64,000 nucleotides of DNA, from assembly GCF_019343105.1 (NCBI RefSeq), contig NZ_CP073764.1, positions 434,001 to 498,000 of the forward strand. Reading direction: 5' to 3'. The DNA is from Methylovirgula sp. HY1 (GTDB lineage Bacteria > Pseudomonadota > Alphaproteobacteria > Rhizobiales > Beijerinckiaceae). Below the pieces are notes generated by a model. That model did no database searches. It was not told the DNA's origin and worked only from the letters and a program-made list of their open reading frames with translations. The first letter of the stretch is position 1; each line of letters begins with the position of its first letter. Below are positions 16,964 through 27,580 of the stretch, one piece after another. Position numbers and translations under genes: made by a program.

Positions 16964-19900
16964 ATGATGGACAGCGATCAGGCGGGGGTGGCTATCGCCG
17001 GCGCGGCAGCGGCTGCGGCTTCCCCTGGGAGCGCAGTGCTTGCCGGGTTCGAGCGCCTGCAGCGATCGGTGGGCTTCGTCCATCTGCATGTCCATAGTGC
17101 ATTTTCCTTGCGGGAGGGTGCCTTGACGATCGCGCGGCTTGCCAAGCTGGCGGTGGCGGATTCGATGCCGGCGCTGGCGATCACCGACACCAACAGTCTG
17201 TTTGGGGCTTTGGAATTTTCCGAGAAGCTCGCGAAGGACGGCGTTCAGCCGATCATCGGGCTTCAGCTCACGGTCGATTTTGGCGACGGTGCGCAGCTTG
17301 CGCCGCGCGGCAACGAGAGCGGGGCGGGGTGGGCGCATCTCGTCCTGCTGGCCAAGGATGAGATCGGCTATCGCAATCTCATGCATCTCGGCACCGCCGC
17401 CTGGCTCGATCCTTCGCCGGGTGATCTGCCGCATGTGACTTTGGCGCGGCTCGATGGGCGCTGTGCCGGCTTGATCGCGCTCACCGGCGGCCCCGGCGGT
17501 CCGCTTGATCGCGGCTTTGGCGCCGGTCGTCCCGAGATTGCCGAACAGCGGCTTGCCGTTTTGGAGCGTCTGTTTCCCGATCGTCTCTATCTCGAGCTTC
17601 AACGGCATGGGCTCAAGCCGGAGCGCGCGACCGAGCCGCAGCTTCTCGATCTCGGATTTCGGCACGGGCTGCCGCTGGTCGCGACCAATGAGGCCTATTT
17701 CGGATTCGAAGCTGATTATGAGGCGCATGACGCGCTGCTCTGCATCGCCGAAGGCACGGTGATCGGCGACTCCAACCGCCGCCGGTTGTCGCCGGATCAT
17801 CGTTTCAAGACACGCGCCGAGATGATGGTCGCCTTTGCCGATCTGCCCGAGGCGCTCGAAAATACGGTCGAGATCGCCTTGCGTTGTGCCTATCGGCCTT
17901 TGACCCGCAAGCCGATCCTGCCGCGCTTCGGCAGTGCCACTGCGGCCGAGGATGAGGCCGCTGAGCTGATCCGGCAGGCGGAGGCGGGGCTCGAGCAGCG
18001 GCTCGCGGCGCATGGGATGGCGCCCGGCTTGGGCGTCGAGACCTATAAGGAGCGGCTCGCCTTCGAGCTTTCCGTCATCGTAAAGATGCGCTTTCCCGGC
18101 TATTTTCTGATCGTCGCGGACTTCATTCAATATGCCAAGGCGGAGGGGATTCCGGTCGGGCCGGGCCGCGGCTCGGGCGCTGGCTCGCTCGTCGCATATG
18201 CCTTGACCATCACCGATCTCGATCCGTTGCGCTTCGGTCTGCTGTTCGAACGATTCCTCAATCCCGAACGCGTGTCGATGCCGGATTTCGACATCGATTT
18301 CTGCCAGGATCGGCGCGACGAGGTCATTCGCTATGTGCGCCGCCGCTATGGCGAGGACAGGGTGGCGCAGATCATCACCTTCGGCTCGTTTCTCGCCCGC
18401 GGCGTGATGCGCAATGTCGGCCGCGTCCTCGAAATGCCGCTCGGCCAGGTCGATAAATTGGCCAAGCTCGTGCCGCAGAATCCGGCGGCGCCGGTCAGTC
18501 TCAAACAGGCGATCGACAGTGAGCCGCGCCTGCAGGAAGCCGTTGCTTCCGACCCGCGTGTCAAAAAAATGCTGAAGATCGCCGAGACGCTAGAGGGGCT
18601 TTATTCCAATGCCTCGACGCATGCCGCCGGCATCGTTATCGGCGACCGGCCGCTCGAAGAGCTGGTGCCGCTCTATCGCGATCCGAAATCCGATATGCCG
18701 GCGACCCAGTTCAACATGAAATGGGTCGAGCCGGCGGGCCTCGTCAAATTCGACTTTCTCGGTCTCAAGACGCTGACCGTCTTGTCGACTTGCGTGAAGC
18801 TTCTGGCGCGGCGCGGCATTACGATCGAGCTTTCGCAGATCCCGCTCGCTGATGAAAAGACCTATGCGATGCTCGGGCGTGGCGAGACCGTCGGCGTGTT
18901 CCAGTTGGAAAGCGCGGGCATGCGCAAGGCGCTCGTCGAAATGCATGCCGACCGGTTCGAAGATATTATCGCGCTCGTCGCGCTTTATCGGCCGGGGCCG
19001 ATGGCGAATATTCCGACCTATTGCGCGGTGAAGGCAGGCGAGGAGGACCCCGATTATATCGATGCGCAGCTCGAGCCGATCCTGAAGGAGACGTTCGGCG
19101 TCATCATCTATCAGGAACAGGTGATGCAGATCGCGCAGCTGCTCTCCGGTTATTCGCTCGGCGAGGCGGATCTTCTGCGCCGCGCCATGGGCAAGAAGAT
19201 CAAGGCGGAGATGGATGCGCAGCGCGATCGCTTCGTCAGCGGTGCGATCGACCGCGGCCTGACCAAGGCCCGCGCCGACGAGATCTTCGATCTTCTCGCC
19301 AAATTCGCCGATTACGGCTTCAACAAGAGCCACGCCGCCGCCTACGCGCTGATCGCCTATCAGACCGCCTGGTTCAAGGCCAATCATCCGGTCGAATTTC
19401 TCGCCGCCTCGATGACGCTCGACAAATCGAACACCGATAAGCTCGCGGAATTCGCCAATGAAGCCAGGCGTCTCGGCATCAAGGTCGCGCCGCCTTCGGT
19501 CACGCGCTCGGGGGTCGATTTCGACGTCGAGGCCGATTCCGCGACCGGGGCCGTTTCGATCATCTATGCTTTGTCGGCGATCAAGGGCGTCGGCGAGGGC
19601 CAAGCGACCGCATTGGTTGCGGCGCGGGGCATGACGCCGCTCGCCGATGTCGGTGATCTGGCGCAGCGGCTGAATCCGCGCGAGCTCAATAAGCGGATGC
19701 TCGAAGGTCTTGTTGCGGCCGGCGCTTTCGATGCGCTGCAGCCGGAGCGCGCCCGCGTGTTTGCCGGCGTGGAGGCTATGCTCGCGCTGGCGCATCGTCG
19801 GCAGGAGGAACGCGCCGCCGGCCAGACGGCGCTGTTCGACAGCGAAAAGCCTGATCCGCTCGCTAATGTGAAGCCGCAAAGCTGGTCGCTCGCCGAGCGG

Positions 19901-20503
19901 CTACGGCGTGAATTCGATGCGGTCGGCTTCTTTCTCTCGGGTCATCCGCTCGATGCCTATGAGAAGATCCTCGCCAAGCTCCGCGTCCAGCGCTGGAGTG
20001 AATTCGTTCGCGCCGTGAAACAGGGGGCTTCAGCCGGAAGATTGGCCGCGACCGTGCTCGATCGGCAGGAACGGCGGACAAAAGCCGGCACGAAAATGGG
20101 CATCGTCCAATTGTCGGATCAAACCGGCCAGTTCGAAGCCATTTTGTTTCAGGAAGGGCTCAATCAATACCGCGATCTTCTGGAGAAGGGCGCGGCGGTG
20201 CTCTTAGGCCTGCAGGCCAGCATCGATGGCGAAGATGTGCGGGCGCGCATCACATCGGTCGAGCCTTTGGACGAGGCGGCGAGCCGGATTCAGAAAGGTC
20301 TGCGTGTCTTCCTGCGCAATGACGATCCGCTCGGCTCGCTCGCAAATCACCTCAAGACCAAGGGCGACGGCGAGGTCTCGCTGATCTTGTTGACGGAGGC
20401 GGGCGAAGTCGAGATGCTGCTGCCCGGCAAATATCAGGTCGGGCCGCAGATCGCCGCGGCGCTGAAGGCGATTCCGGGGATCGTGTCGGTCGAGCATGTG
20501 TGA
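16964..20503 (+). CDS. dnaE: DNA polymerase III alpha subunit (replicative)
   Basis: An 1179-residue C-family polymerase of normal DnaE1 length. The PHP domain starts with FVHLHVHSAFSLREGAL, the palm has MPDFDIDFCQDRR with the catalytic aspartates, then KLVPQNP, FNKSHAAAYALIAYQTAW and helix-hairpin-helix segments. A C-terminal OB-fold region (about residues 990-1080) ends the protein. It copies the chromosome as part of the polymerase III core. ATG 16964 follows a GAGATAGGA site; the frame is open to 16871, but the extra N-terminus is not family-like. It is monocistronic, with its own terminator. Confidence 0.95.
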   Translation: MMDSDQAGVAIAGAAAAAASPGSAVLAGFERLQRSVGFVHLHVHSAFSLREGALTIARLAKLAVADSMPALAITDTNSLFGALEFSEKLAKDGVQPIIGLQLTVDFGDGAQLAPRGNESGAGWAHLVLLAKDEIGYRNLMHLGTAAWLDPSPGDLPHVTLARLDGRCAGLIALTGGPGGPLDRGFGAGRPEIAEQRLAVLERLFPDRLYLELQRHGLKPERATEPQLLDLGFRHGLPLVATNEAYFGFEADYEAHDALLCIAEGTVIGDSNRRRLSPDHRFKTRAEMMVAFADLPEALENTVEIALRCAYRPLTRKPILPRFGSATAAEDEAAELIRQAEAGLEQRLAAHGMAPGLGVETYKERLAFELSVIVKMRFPGYFLIVADFIQYAKAEGIPVGPGRGSGAGSLVAYALTITDLDPLRFGLLFERFLNPERVSMPDFDIDFCQDRRDEVIRYVRRRYGEDRVAQIITFGSFLARGVMRNVGRVLEMPLGQVDKLAKLVPQNPAAPVSLKQAIDSEPRLQEAVASDPRVKKMLKIAETLEGLYSNASTHAAGIVIGDRPLEELVPLYRDPKSDMPATQFNMKWVEPAGLVKFDFLGLKTLTVLSTCVKLLARRGITIELSQIPLADEKTYAMLGRGETVGVFQLESAGMRKALVEMHADRFEDIIALVALYRPGPMANIPTYCAVKAGEEDPDYIDAQLEPILKETFGVIIYQEQVMQIAQLLSGYSLGEADLLRRAMGKKIKAEMDAQRDRFVSGAIDRGLTKARADEIFDLLAKFADYGFNKSHAAAYALIAYQTAWFKANHPVEFLAASMTLDKSNTDKLAEFANEARRLGIKVAPPSVTRSGVDFDVEADSATGAVSIIYALSAIKGVGEGQATALVAARGMTPLADVGDLAQRLNPRELNKRMLEGLVAAGAFDALQPERARVFAGVEAMLALAHRRQEERAAGQTALFDSEKPDPLANVKPQSWSLAERLRREFDAVGFFLSGHPLDAYEKILAKLRVQRWSEFVRAVKQGASAGRLAATVLDRQERRTKAGTKMGIVQLSDQTGQFEAILFQEGLNQYRDLLEKGAAVLLGLQASIDGEDVRARITSVEPLDEAASRIQKGLRVFLRNDDPLGSLANHLKTKGDGEVSLILLTEAGEVEMLLPGKYQVGPQIAAALKAIPGIVSVEHV

Positions 20504-20624
20504 GGGGGGCAACGAAAGACCGGCAAAGCGTTGACGTACCGGCGGGCGATTGAATGACGCCATGGAAAAATAGCGACGCGGGGTGCGGTCGGATTGAGGT
20601 AGAGGCGTGTGTGCTCCCAGAAGG

Positions 20625-20663
20625 GTCGTCCGCAGTCTTGAAGACGACGGACGACAATTTTTT
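20625..20663 (+). terminator. Rho-independent terminator of dnaE
   Basis: GTCGTCCG pairs with CGGACGAC around a 15-base loop and is followed by AATTTTTTC. It lies about 120 bases after the dnaE stop. Confidence 0.75.
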
Positions 20664-20739
20664 CTTTCGCATCAGAACGCGTGCGCCGTTGCCCGTGGGC
20701 AGCGCTGTGCCGATGTCAAAAGCATCGCCGCTACGAGAT

Positions 20740-20973
20740 TTATCGTGCCGAAACCGCCTGTGGCAGTGAAGCTCTTTGAGCGATAGGGGTCCAAGCTTTT
20801 GGATTGGCCGGACTGCCGCTCATGCAGCTTTCGAAGGATATTTCAGAATGAGTGGTTGCGAGACAATGCGCACGCTGCGCTCCTTCACGTTGGAAGAAAG
20901 CTGAATCGTAAGCCATTCCGGGTGATGTCAAACCAATCGCAACGATAGCGGCGAGACCTGCTCTTTTAATCAC
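20740..20973 (-). CDS. Small exported protein of unknown function, 77 residues
   Basis: A GTG at 20973 with AGAGGAGAC just upstream opens a frame coding for a typical signal peptide (IKRAGLAAIVAIGLTSPGMA) and a mature part of about 56 residues with two cysteines (AHCLATT, FESCMSG), which may form a disulfide. The mature part is otherwise not recognised. A longer in-frame start at 21039 would spoil the signal peptide. It is alone between dnaE and oxyR. Confidence 0.6.
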   Translation of the reverse strand: MIKRAGLAAIVAIGLTSPGMAYDSAFFQREGAQRAHCLATTHSEISFESCMSGSPANPKAWTPIAQRASLPQAVSAR

Positions 20974-21463
20974 GTTAGTCTCCTCTAAACCTATTGCATG
21001 TCCCCATCGCATCAGCTCGCGAGACGACAATCTTCTCACAGCCGGTGGGAGAGGCTGATTTGAACTGTGCTACTTCGGCACAACATCGACGCACTGACTT
21101 CCAGCGGACGTTTGAATTTTACTATCGCCCGAAACGGCTCCATTGACGCTCATCAATAAACTCAACGAGATTAGACGCGAGCGCCGTGCCTTTACGTCGC
21201 AGGCTTTTTGCCGGACGTATCCGTTGTGTCGACGTTCAATGGCGGTCATTGCGGGTTCGAACGCGGCGTTGAAAACACAAAGCTGCTGCGTGGCAGCGGG
21301 CGCAGGTGACAATTGCATCCAGTCGGCTGGTCCAATTAACGGCGAGAAACCGCGTTCCAGAAATTGGCAGAAGGACCTTCGATCGCTTGAGAGCGGACGG
21401 ACCTCGGCGGGACGGACATGCAGCAAAGTTCCCGCATTTTTTGGTTTATGGGAAGTTGAAGCG
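20974..21463. other. Intergenic region with no supported gene
   Basis: This 490-base stretch between the small exported protein and oxyR has overlapping frames on both strands (for example 21070-21426), but none has a good start site or family-like sequence. It may contain gene remains. I see no repeat or RNA gene in it. Confidence 0.4.
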
Positions 21464-22393
21464 TCATGCCGGATATGTCGTGATCTCGTCTTCCGGGCAG
21501 CGCTCGCCAGCCTCCTTGACCAATCTCCCCAGCGCCTCCAGCGCTTTGCCGCGCGGATATTTGGCGCGTGAGATCAGCCGGATCTGCCGTTTCATCGCGG
21601 GATCTTTGAGCTTGCGGATCATGAGATTTTTCGGCAGCGGCTTTTGCTGCGCGAGCGCGAGCGCCGGCACCAGGGTCATGCCATAGCCGGCGGCCGCCAT
21701 TTGCAGCAAAGTCTCCAAGCTCGCGGCGCGCATATCCGCCGAAACGCCATTGGCGAGATCGGGCGCGCCGCAGAGTGTGAGCGCTTGGTCGCGCAGGCAA
21801 TGGCCATCGGTCAAAAGCAGCAGCGTCTGCGGATCGATATCGGCTGTCGCAATCGTCTTTTTCTTCGCGAGTTTGTGATTGGCGGGCAATGCCAGCCAAA
21901 AGGCCTCGTCGAACAGGATTTCGCTCGTCAAAGCCGGCGACATGGGTGCAGAGGCGATGATTGCCGCATCGAGTGTGCCGGCGCTGACGCCTTCGATCAG
22001 CCGCTCCGTCAGATCCTCATGCAGGACCAGCGGCATGGACGGCAGATCCTTGGTCAGGCGCGGAAAAACGAAGGGCATTAGATAGGGGCAGAGCGTCGGA
22101 ATGATGCCGAGATGGAGCGGCCCGGCGAGCGGGTCGCGGCTCGCCTTGCCGATCGCGACGATCTCATCGGCGGCAGCGATGGCGCGCCGCGCATGGATGA
22201 GGATCTCGGCGCCGGCGGCGGTCGGGCGCAGCGCACGGCCTGAGCGCTCGAACAGCGGCACGCCAAGTTCATCCTCGAGCTTGAGGATCTGGCCGCTGAG
22301 TGTCGGCTGGCTGACATGGCAGGCCTCCGCCGCTTTGCCGAAATGGCCGAAGTCCGCGAGCGCGGTGATATAGCGAAGGTCACGCAGGTTCAT
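21464..22393 (-). CDS. oxyR: Hydrogen-peroxide sensing LysR-type regulator OxyR
   Basis: A 309-residue LysR protein. Residues 1-60 are the winged helix (LADFGHFGKAAEACHVSQPT), and the effector domain carries GHCLRDQALTLC with cysteines at 199 and 208, the same numbers as the redox-active pair of E. coli OxyR. Peroxide joins them in a disulfide and turns on defence genes. It is divergent from katA with a shared 169-base promoter region, the usual arrangement. ATG 22393 begins the family-typical MNLRDLRY; an upstream frame to 22441 is not needed. Confidence 0.93.
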   Translation of the reverse strand: MNLRDLRYITALADFGHFGKAAEACHVSQPTLSGQILKLEDELGVPLFERSGRALRPTAAGAEILIHARRAIAAADEIVAIGKASRDPLAGPLHLGIIPTLCPYLMPFVFPRLTKDLPSMPLVLHEDLTERLIEGVSAGTLDAAIIASAPMSPALTSEILFDEAFWLALPANHKLAKKKTIATADIDPQTLLLLTDGHCLRDQALTLCGAPDLANGVSADMRAASLETLLQMAAAGYGMTLVPALALAQQKPLPKNLMIRKLKDPAMKRQIRLISRAKYPRGKALEALGRLVKEAGERCPEDEITTYPA

Positions 22394-22562
22394 ATGATAG
22401 GCTCCACCAATCATCGTAAGCGGAACTATCGATTGGATCAATTCTCTTAAAGCGTCGATTTTGGTCGTAAGGTTTCATCCCGCAGATCCTTCTCGGGGTG
22501 GAGGATCTGCGCGCGGCCTCGGTTGCCGGCGCGGCGCACGCTACGTGAAAGAGGAGAGAGTC
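22394..22562. promoter_or_regulatory. oxyR-katA divergent promoter region with a leader hairpin
   Basis: The 169 bases between the two starts should contain the OxyR site and both promoters. The AT-rich part near 22400-22470 is the likely operator and promoter core. At 22482-22510 the perfect 9-bp inverted repeat GCAGATCCT/AGGATCTGC lies in what would be the katA leader. Exact boxes were not assigned. Confidence 0.55.
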
Positions 22563-24023
22563 ATGGCTTCCGACAAATTGGCTTCCGACAAATTGACGAC
22601 GACCGGCGGCGCGCATGTCGTGGACAATCAGAATTCGATCACGGCCGGGCCGCGCGGACCCGTCTTGCTGCAGGACTATCAGCTCCTCGAAAAACTGGCG
22701 CATCAAAACAGAGAGCGCATTCCCGAACGTGTCGTCCATGCGAAAGGCTGGGGCGCTTTCGGTACGCTGACCGTGACGCATGACATCTCGCGCTATACGC
22801 GGGCCGCGCTTTTCTCGGAAATCGGCAAGAAGACGGATCTCTTGATGCGTTTCTCGACGGTAGCGGGCGAGCTCGGCGCCGCCGACGCGGAGCGCGATGT
22901 GCGCGGCTTTGCGGTCAAGCTCTATACGGAGGAGGGGAATTGGGATCTCGTCGGCAATAATACGCCGGTCTTCTTCGTTCGCGATCCGCTCAAATTTCCC
23001 GATTTCATCCACACCCAAAAGCGCCATCCCAAGACCAATATGCGTTCGCCGACCGCGATGTGGGATTTCTGGTCGTTATCGCCGGAGAGCCTGCATCAGG
23101 TGACGATCCTGTTTTCGGATCGCGGCCTTCCCGTCGCGCCGATGTATATGAACGGCTATGGCTCGCATACGTTCTCGTTCTGGAACCGGGCCGGCGAAAG
23201 ATTTTGGGTGAAGTTCCATTTCAAGACGATGCAGGGCCATCGTCATTACACCAATGCGGAAGCGACCGAAGTGGTCGGCAAATCGCGCGAGAGCTATCAG
23301 GAAGAGCTGTTCGGTACGATCGATCGCGGCGTCTTTCCGCGCTGGGCGCTGAAGGTCCAGATCATGCCGGAATTGGATGCCGAGAAGACCACCTTTAATC
23401 CGTTCGATCTGACCAAGGTCTGGCCGCATAGCGACTATCCGTTGATCGATGTCGGCACCGTCGAATTGAACCGCAACGCGGAGAATTATTTCACCGACAT
23501 CGAGCAGGCGGCTTTCTCGCCGTCGAATGTCGTGCCGGGCATCGGCTTTTCGCCGGACAAGATGTTGCAGGCGCGGCTCTTCTCTTATGCCGATGCACAT
23601 CGCCATAGGCTCGGCACGCATTATGAGGCTTTGCCGGTCAATGCGCCGCGCTGCCCCGTCCATCACTATCATAAGGACGGCGCCATGCGCTTCTTCCCGA
23701 ATAATCCCAATTCGGATGCCTATTACGAGCCGAATTCCTTCGGCGGGCCGGTGCAGGATCCTTCCGTCGCGGAGCCACCGCTCAAAATCTCTGGCGACGC
23801 GGCGCGCTATGATCATCGCAAAGGCAATAATGATTACAGCCAGGCGCGCGCGCTTTTTGAGATGTTCGATGCCGACCAGAAGGCAAGGCTCTTCGCCAAT
23901 ATTGCCGCTTCCATGGGCGGCGTGCCGAGCTTCATCATCGAGCGGGCACTCGGCGAATTCGACAAAATCCATCCCGATTACGGGAAGGGCGTCCATGACG
24001 CCCTTGGCGCAGCGGCGAAATAG
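22563..24023 (+). CDS. katA: Monofunctional haem catalase (small-subunit type)
   Basis: A 486-residue catalase. The distal His59 is in [12 protein letters not shown], the Asn in VGNNTPVFF and the haem-ligand Tyr in [14 protein letters not shown]. The length fits clade 3 enzymes. It converts hydrogen peroxide to water and oxygen in the cytoplasm and is very probably controlled by the divergent OxyR. AGAGGAGAGAG precedes ATG 22563. The first codons contain a 15-base direct repeat, giving ASDKL twice before the conserved part, probably a harmless slippage product. Confidence 0.95.
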   Translation: MASDKLASDKLTTTGGAHVVDNQNSITAGPRGPVLLQDYQLLEKLAHQNRERIPERVVHAKGWGAFGTLTVTHDISRYTRAALFSEIGKKTDLLMRFSTVAGELGAADAERDVRGFAVKLYTEEGNWDLVGNNTPVFFVRDPLKFPDFIHTQKRHPKTNMRSPTAMWDFWSLSPESLHQVTILFSDRGLPVAPMYMNGYGSHTFSFWNRAGERFWVKFHFKTMQGHRHYTNAEATEVVGKSRESYQEELFGTIDRGVFPRWALKVQIMPELDAEKTTFNPFDLTKVWPHSDYPLIDVGTVELNRNAENYFTDIEQAAFSPSNVVPGIGFSPDKMLQARLFSYADAHRHRLGTHYEALPVNAPRCPVHHYHKDGAMRFFPNNPNSDAYYEPNSFGGPVQDPSVAEPPLKISGDAARYDHRKGNNDYSQARALFEMFDADQKARLFANIAASMGGVPSFIIERALGEFDKIHPDYGKGVHDALGAAAK

Positions 24024-24045
24024 GGGCGGGGCAAAGGCCGGCAAA

Positions 24046-24070
24046 GCAGCTCCGCCGCTGGTGGAGCTGC
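24046..24070 (+). terminator. Hairpin downstream of katA
   Basis: GCAGCTCC pairs with GGAGCTGC around a nine-base loop, 23 bases after the katA stop. No T-run follows, so termination by this hairpin alone is uncertain. Confidence 0.4.
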
Positions 24071-24276
24071 ATCCTCTCGGCGCGAAACCGTCTTTCGGCG
24101 CCACCATCCTTGCAATCTCGCCTTACGCCGCTTATAAGCCCGGCCATTCCTCACGCGGATTTTGCGACCCTGCCTCAAGGGCCGCGACCGGTGCCGTCTC
24201 GGCGGAGATCTCCCAAGGATCTGCGCAAGGGACGGTCAAATGATCCGCGGCGGCTTTAACCGGAGAATAGATATCC

Positions 24277-25290
<1,014 letters not shown>

Positions 25291-25296
25291 GAATTT

Positions 25297-25329
25297 GCGG
25301 GCACGGCCGGTTCTTCCGGCCTTGCCCGC
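25297..25329 (+). terminator. Hairpin in the rpsB-tsf spacer (possible attenuator)
   Basis: GCGGGCA and TGCCCGC form the outer stem and GGCCGG/CCGGCC the inner stem with a five-base loop and one mismatch. It lies seven bases after rpsB and has no T-run. Such a structure can cut down read-through into tsf or mark a processing site. Confidence 0.5.
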
Positions 25330-25489
25330 CGTTCAGTCATATGGCGGTCTGAATTCTGGGGCATTTTCCGGCAGGGCCGAGCTCCGGTGAGCCGCCGCGC
25401 TATCGCGGAATGGCATCATATTCGAGCGGGTGGACTGAAGCGCCCGCATCTATAGAGTCAACACGGTTCAACACGAAGGAATAAGCGCG

Positions 25490-26425
25490 ATGGCGAACGT
25501 CACGGCCGCAATGGTGAAAGATCTTCGCGAGAAGACCGGCGCCGGCATGATGGATTGCAAGACGGCGCTGACGGAATCCGACGGCGACAGCGAAGCTGCG
25601 GTCGATTGGCTGCGTAAGAAGGGACTTTCAAAGGCGGCGAAGAAATCTGGTCGCGTCGCGGCCGAAGGGCTCATCGCCGTCGCGGTTTCGGGCCATGACG
25701 GCGTCGTCGTCGAAGTCAATTCCGAGACCGATTTCGTCGCCCGCAACGAGGAGTTCCAGGCGCTAGCGCATACGATCGCGCTCGTGGCGTTGGAAAAGGG
25801 CCTGAGCGATGTCGAAGCGCTGAAAGGCACACATTATCCCGGCGGCGGGACGGTTGCTGACGCCATCGCCAACGCGATCGCGACGATCGGCGAGAACATG
25901 AATTTGCGCCGCGCCGCCGATGTCCATGTCGAGCAGGGCGTCATCGGCCATTATGTGCACAACGCCGTTTCCGAAGGCCTCGGCAAGATCGGCGTTCTCG
26001 TGGCGCTCGAATCCGCCGGCAACAAGGATGTGCTGGCGCCCCTCGCCAAGCAGATCGCTTTGCATGTGGCAGCGGCCGGACCGAGCGCTCTCGATTCGAG
26101 CGGCCTCGACCCCAATGTGGTCGAACGTGAAAAAGCCGTGCTGGCCGACAAGAACGCGGGCAAGCCGGCGCATGTGCTGGAGAAGATCGTCGAGTCGGGC
26201 CTCAAGACTTATTACAAGGAAGTCTGCCTGATCGATCAGCCGTCGATCCACGCCGAACATGCCGGCAAGGCGATCGGCCAGGTGGTGAAGGACGCCGAGA
26301 AGGCGGTCGGTGCGCCGGTCACTTTGAAGGCATTCGTGCGCTATGCGCTCGGCGAAGGCATCGAGAAGCCGCCGGAGCTGGACTTCGCCGCCGAGGTCGC
26401 AGCGGCCGCGTCGGGCCAGGCGTAA
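25490..26425 (+). CDS. tsf: Translation elongation factor Ts
   Basis: A 311-residue EF-Ts of normal length. It begins with the conserved [18 protein letters not shown] that contacts EF-Tu, followed by [17 protein letters not shown] and the [11 protein letters not shown] block. It recycles EF-Tu by nucleotide exchange. GAAGGAATAAGCG precedes the ATG. In most alphaproteobacteria pyrH follows within a few hundred bases; here pyrH is nearly 9 kb away. Confidence 0.96.
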   Translation: MANVTAAMVKDLREKTGAGMMDCKTALTESDGDSEAAVDWLRKKGLSKAAKKSGRVAAEGLIAVAVSGHDGVVVEVNSETDFVARNEEFQALAHTIALVALEKGLSDVEALKGTHYPGGGTVADAIANAIATIGENMNLRRAADVHVEQGVIGHYVHNAVSEGLGKIGVLVALESAGNKDVLAPLAKQIALHVAAAGPSALDSSGLDPNVVEREKAVLADKNAGKPAHVLEKIVESGLKTYYKEVCLIDQPSIHAEHAGKAIGQVVKDAEKAVGAPVTLKAFVRYALGEGIEKPPELDFAAEVAAAASGQA

Positions 26426-26667
26426 ACAGGCGACAACTCCTACGGCGTCCGCTTAAGTGCGTGCGTGAACGCGTGCTATAATATAACAAGTCGTCGAAAA
26501 TAAATTAAAAGTCGTTCCAATCTAGCTGCTGAAAAAGCGCGTGCCAGATTCGGTTTCAAACTGGACCGGAACCCGCATGGGTGCCATCGTGTTGTTGCTT
26601 AAAATTAATATATTGGCAACGGATGGCTTACATGGTGATATCAGCAGGTCGAATCGTGGAGATCGCT

Positions 26668-26859
26668 GTGTCTAAAGCACTGCAGCAATTATTGGAGGCC
26701 GCAAAGAAAGCAGAGCCTTCGCCGGCGCAGCGCGAAGAGCAACGGCGTAGTTTCGCTTACGGAAACACTGCTTTTGAGAACAAACTCATCACGCGTGAAA
26801 TGATCGATCGGCAGGCCGCGATCATAGCTCGGGAGCGCGATGAGCAACTCAAACAATGA
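26668..26859 (+). CDS. Fic antitoxin (VbhA/FicA-like), GTG start
   Basis: A 63-residue, helical, charged protein whose 3' end overlaps the Fic gene by 20 bases. It matches small Fic antitoxins: an N-terminal helix, then RRSFAYGNTAFENKLITREM. Class I antitoxins insert an inhibitory helix with the motif (S/T)-x3-E-(G/N) into the Fic active site to block ATP binding; here the fitting segment is N-T-A-F-E-N, with Asn in place of Ser/Thr. GTG 26668 is chosen because GTGGAG lies six bases upstream; longer frames reach 26581 without a better site. Confidence 0.75.
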   Translation: MSKALQQLLEAAKKAEPSPAQREEQRRSFAYGNTAFENKLITREMIDRQAAIIARERDEQLKQ

Positions 26860-27517
26860 GCGGCGTGACAGCTACGCGCTTGAACCCGATCTCATAAAAG
26901 ATCCGCAGGAGCGCGCCGAGGCGGAAGCCAAGAATGGTCTTCGCCAATATGATGCGGGAATAGCTGCGGCTCAAGAAGCGCTTGATCGGCAAAGTTTCAA
27001 ACTCAGGTTGTCCCTGATTATGGGGCTACACCGTGAGGCTCTCACCGGAATCTCCAATTTTGCGGGCAATTTTCGCCCCGGTCCCGTCGAGATCACAAAA
27101 AGTAACCACACTCCGCCGCCGGCACATCTCGTCGCTGGTCTCGTGGAGGAACTCTGTGATTACGTGAACGACAATTGGCAAATTTCGACAGCTTTGCATC
27201 TGGCTGCTTACATCATGTGGCGGCTCAATTGGATCCATCCTTTTGCGGATGGCAACGGGCGCACATCACGCATCGTGTCCTACGTGGTCTTAACGGTAAA
27301 GTCGGGCTTCATTCTTCCCGGCAGCCCAACCATTCCAGATCAGATCGTTGGCGATAGGCGAGGGTATTTTTCGGCGCTCGATGCCGCCGATGAAGCCTGC
27401 AGAGACGGCCGGCAGGACCTGACTGCGATGGAAGAGCTCCTTGCCGGGATGCTGGCTCGCCAGTTGACGGCGTTCTACCAGAGTACGGGCGGGAAGCTTC
27501 CGATCTCCGACAATTAA
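26840..27517 (+). CDS. Fic-domain AMP-transferase (toxin of a toxin-antitoxin pair)
   Basis: A 225-residue Fic protein with the full catalytic motif HPFADGNGRTSR at 133-144 (catalytic His133, anion-binding loop, Arg for the gamma phosphate) and a beta-flap around GNFRPGPVEITKSNHTPPP. It has no inhibitory helix of its own at the expected place, so control should come from the overlapping antitoxin. Such enzymes AMPylate protein targets, for example gyrase and topoisomerase IV for FicT toxins. The pair sits alone between tsf and the GNAT gene in a stretch with lower GC, which suggests acquisition. The target is unknown. Confidence 0.88.
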   Translation: MSNSNNERRDSYALEPDLIKDPQERAEAEAKNGLRQYDAGIAAAQEALDRQSFKLRLSLIMGLHREALTGISNFAGNFRPGPVEITKSNHTPPPAHLVAGLVEELCDYVNDNWQISTALHLAAYIMWRLNWIHPFADGNGRTSRIVSYVVLTVKSGFILPGSPTIPDQIVGDRRGYFSALDAADEACRDGRQDLTAMEELLAGMLARQLTAFYQSTGGKLPISDN

Positions 27518-27580
27518 ACCTCCTGGCGGGATTGGACTCATCGTACGGTTGTTGATCCATCCCTTGGAGGTCCGTGTTCG

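Noticed and set aside
21240-21270. GGGTTCGAAC stretch resembling a tRNA T-arm
   Set aside because: The stem does not close and no acceptor, D or anticodon arms surround it.
21070-21426. 118-codon frame before oxyR
   Set aside because: No credible start site or family features; could be remains of a gene but cannot be supported.
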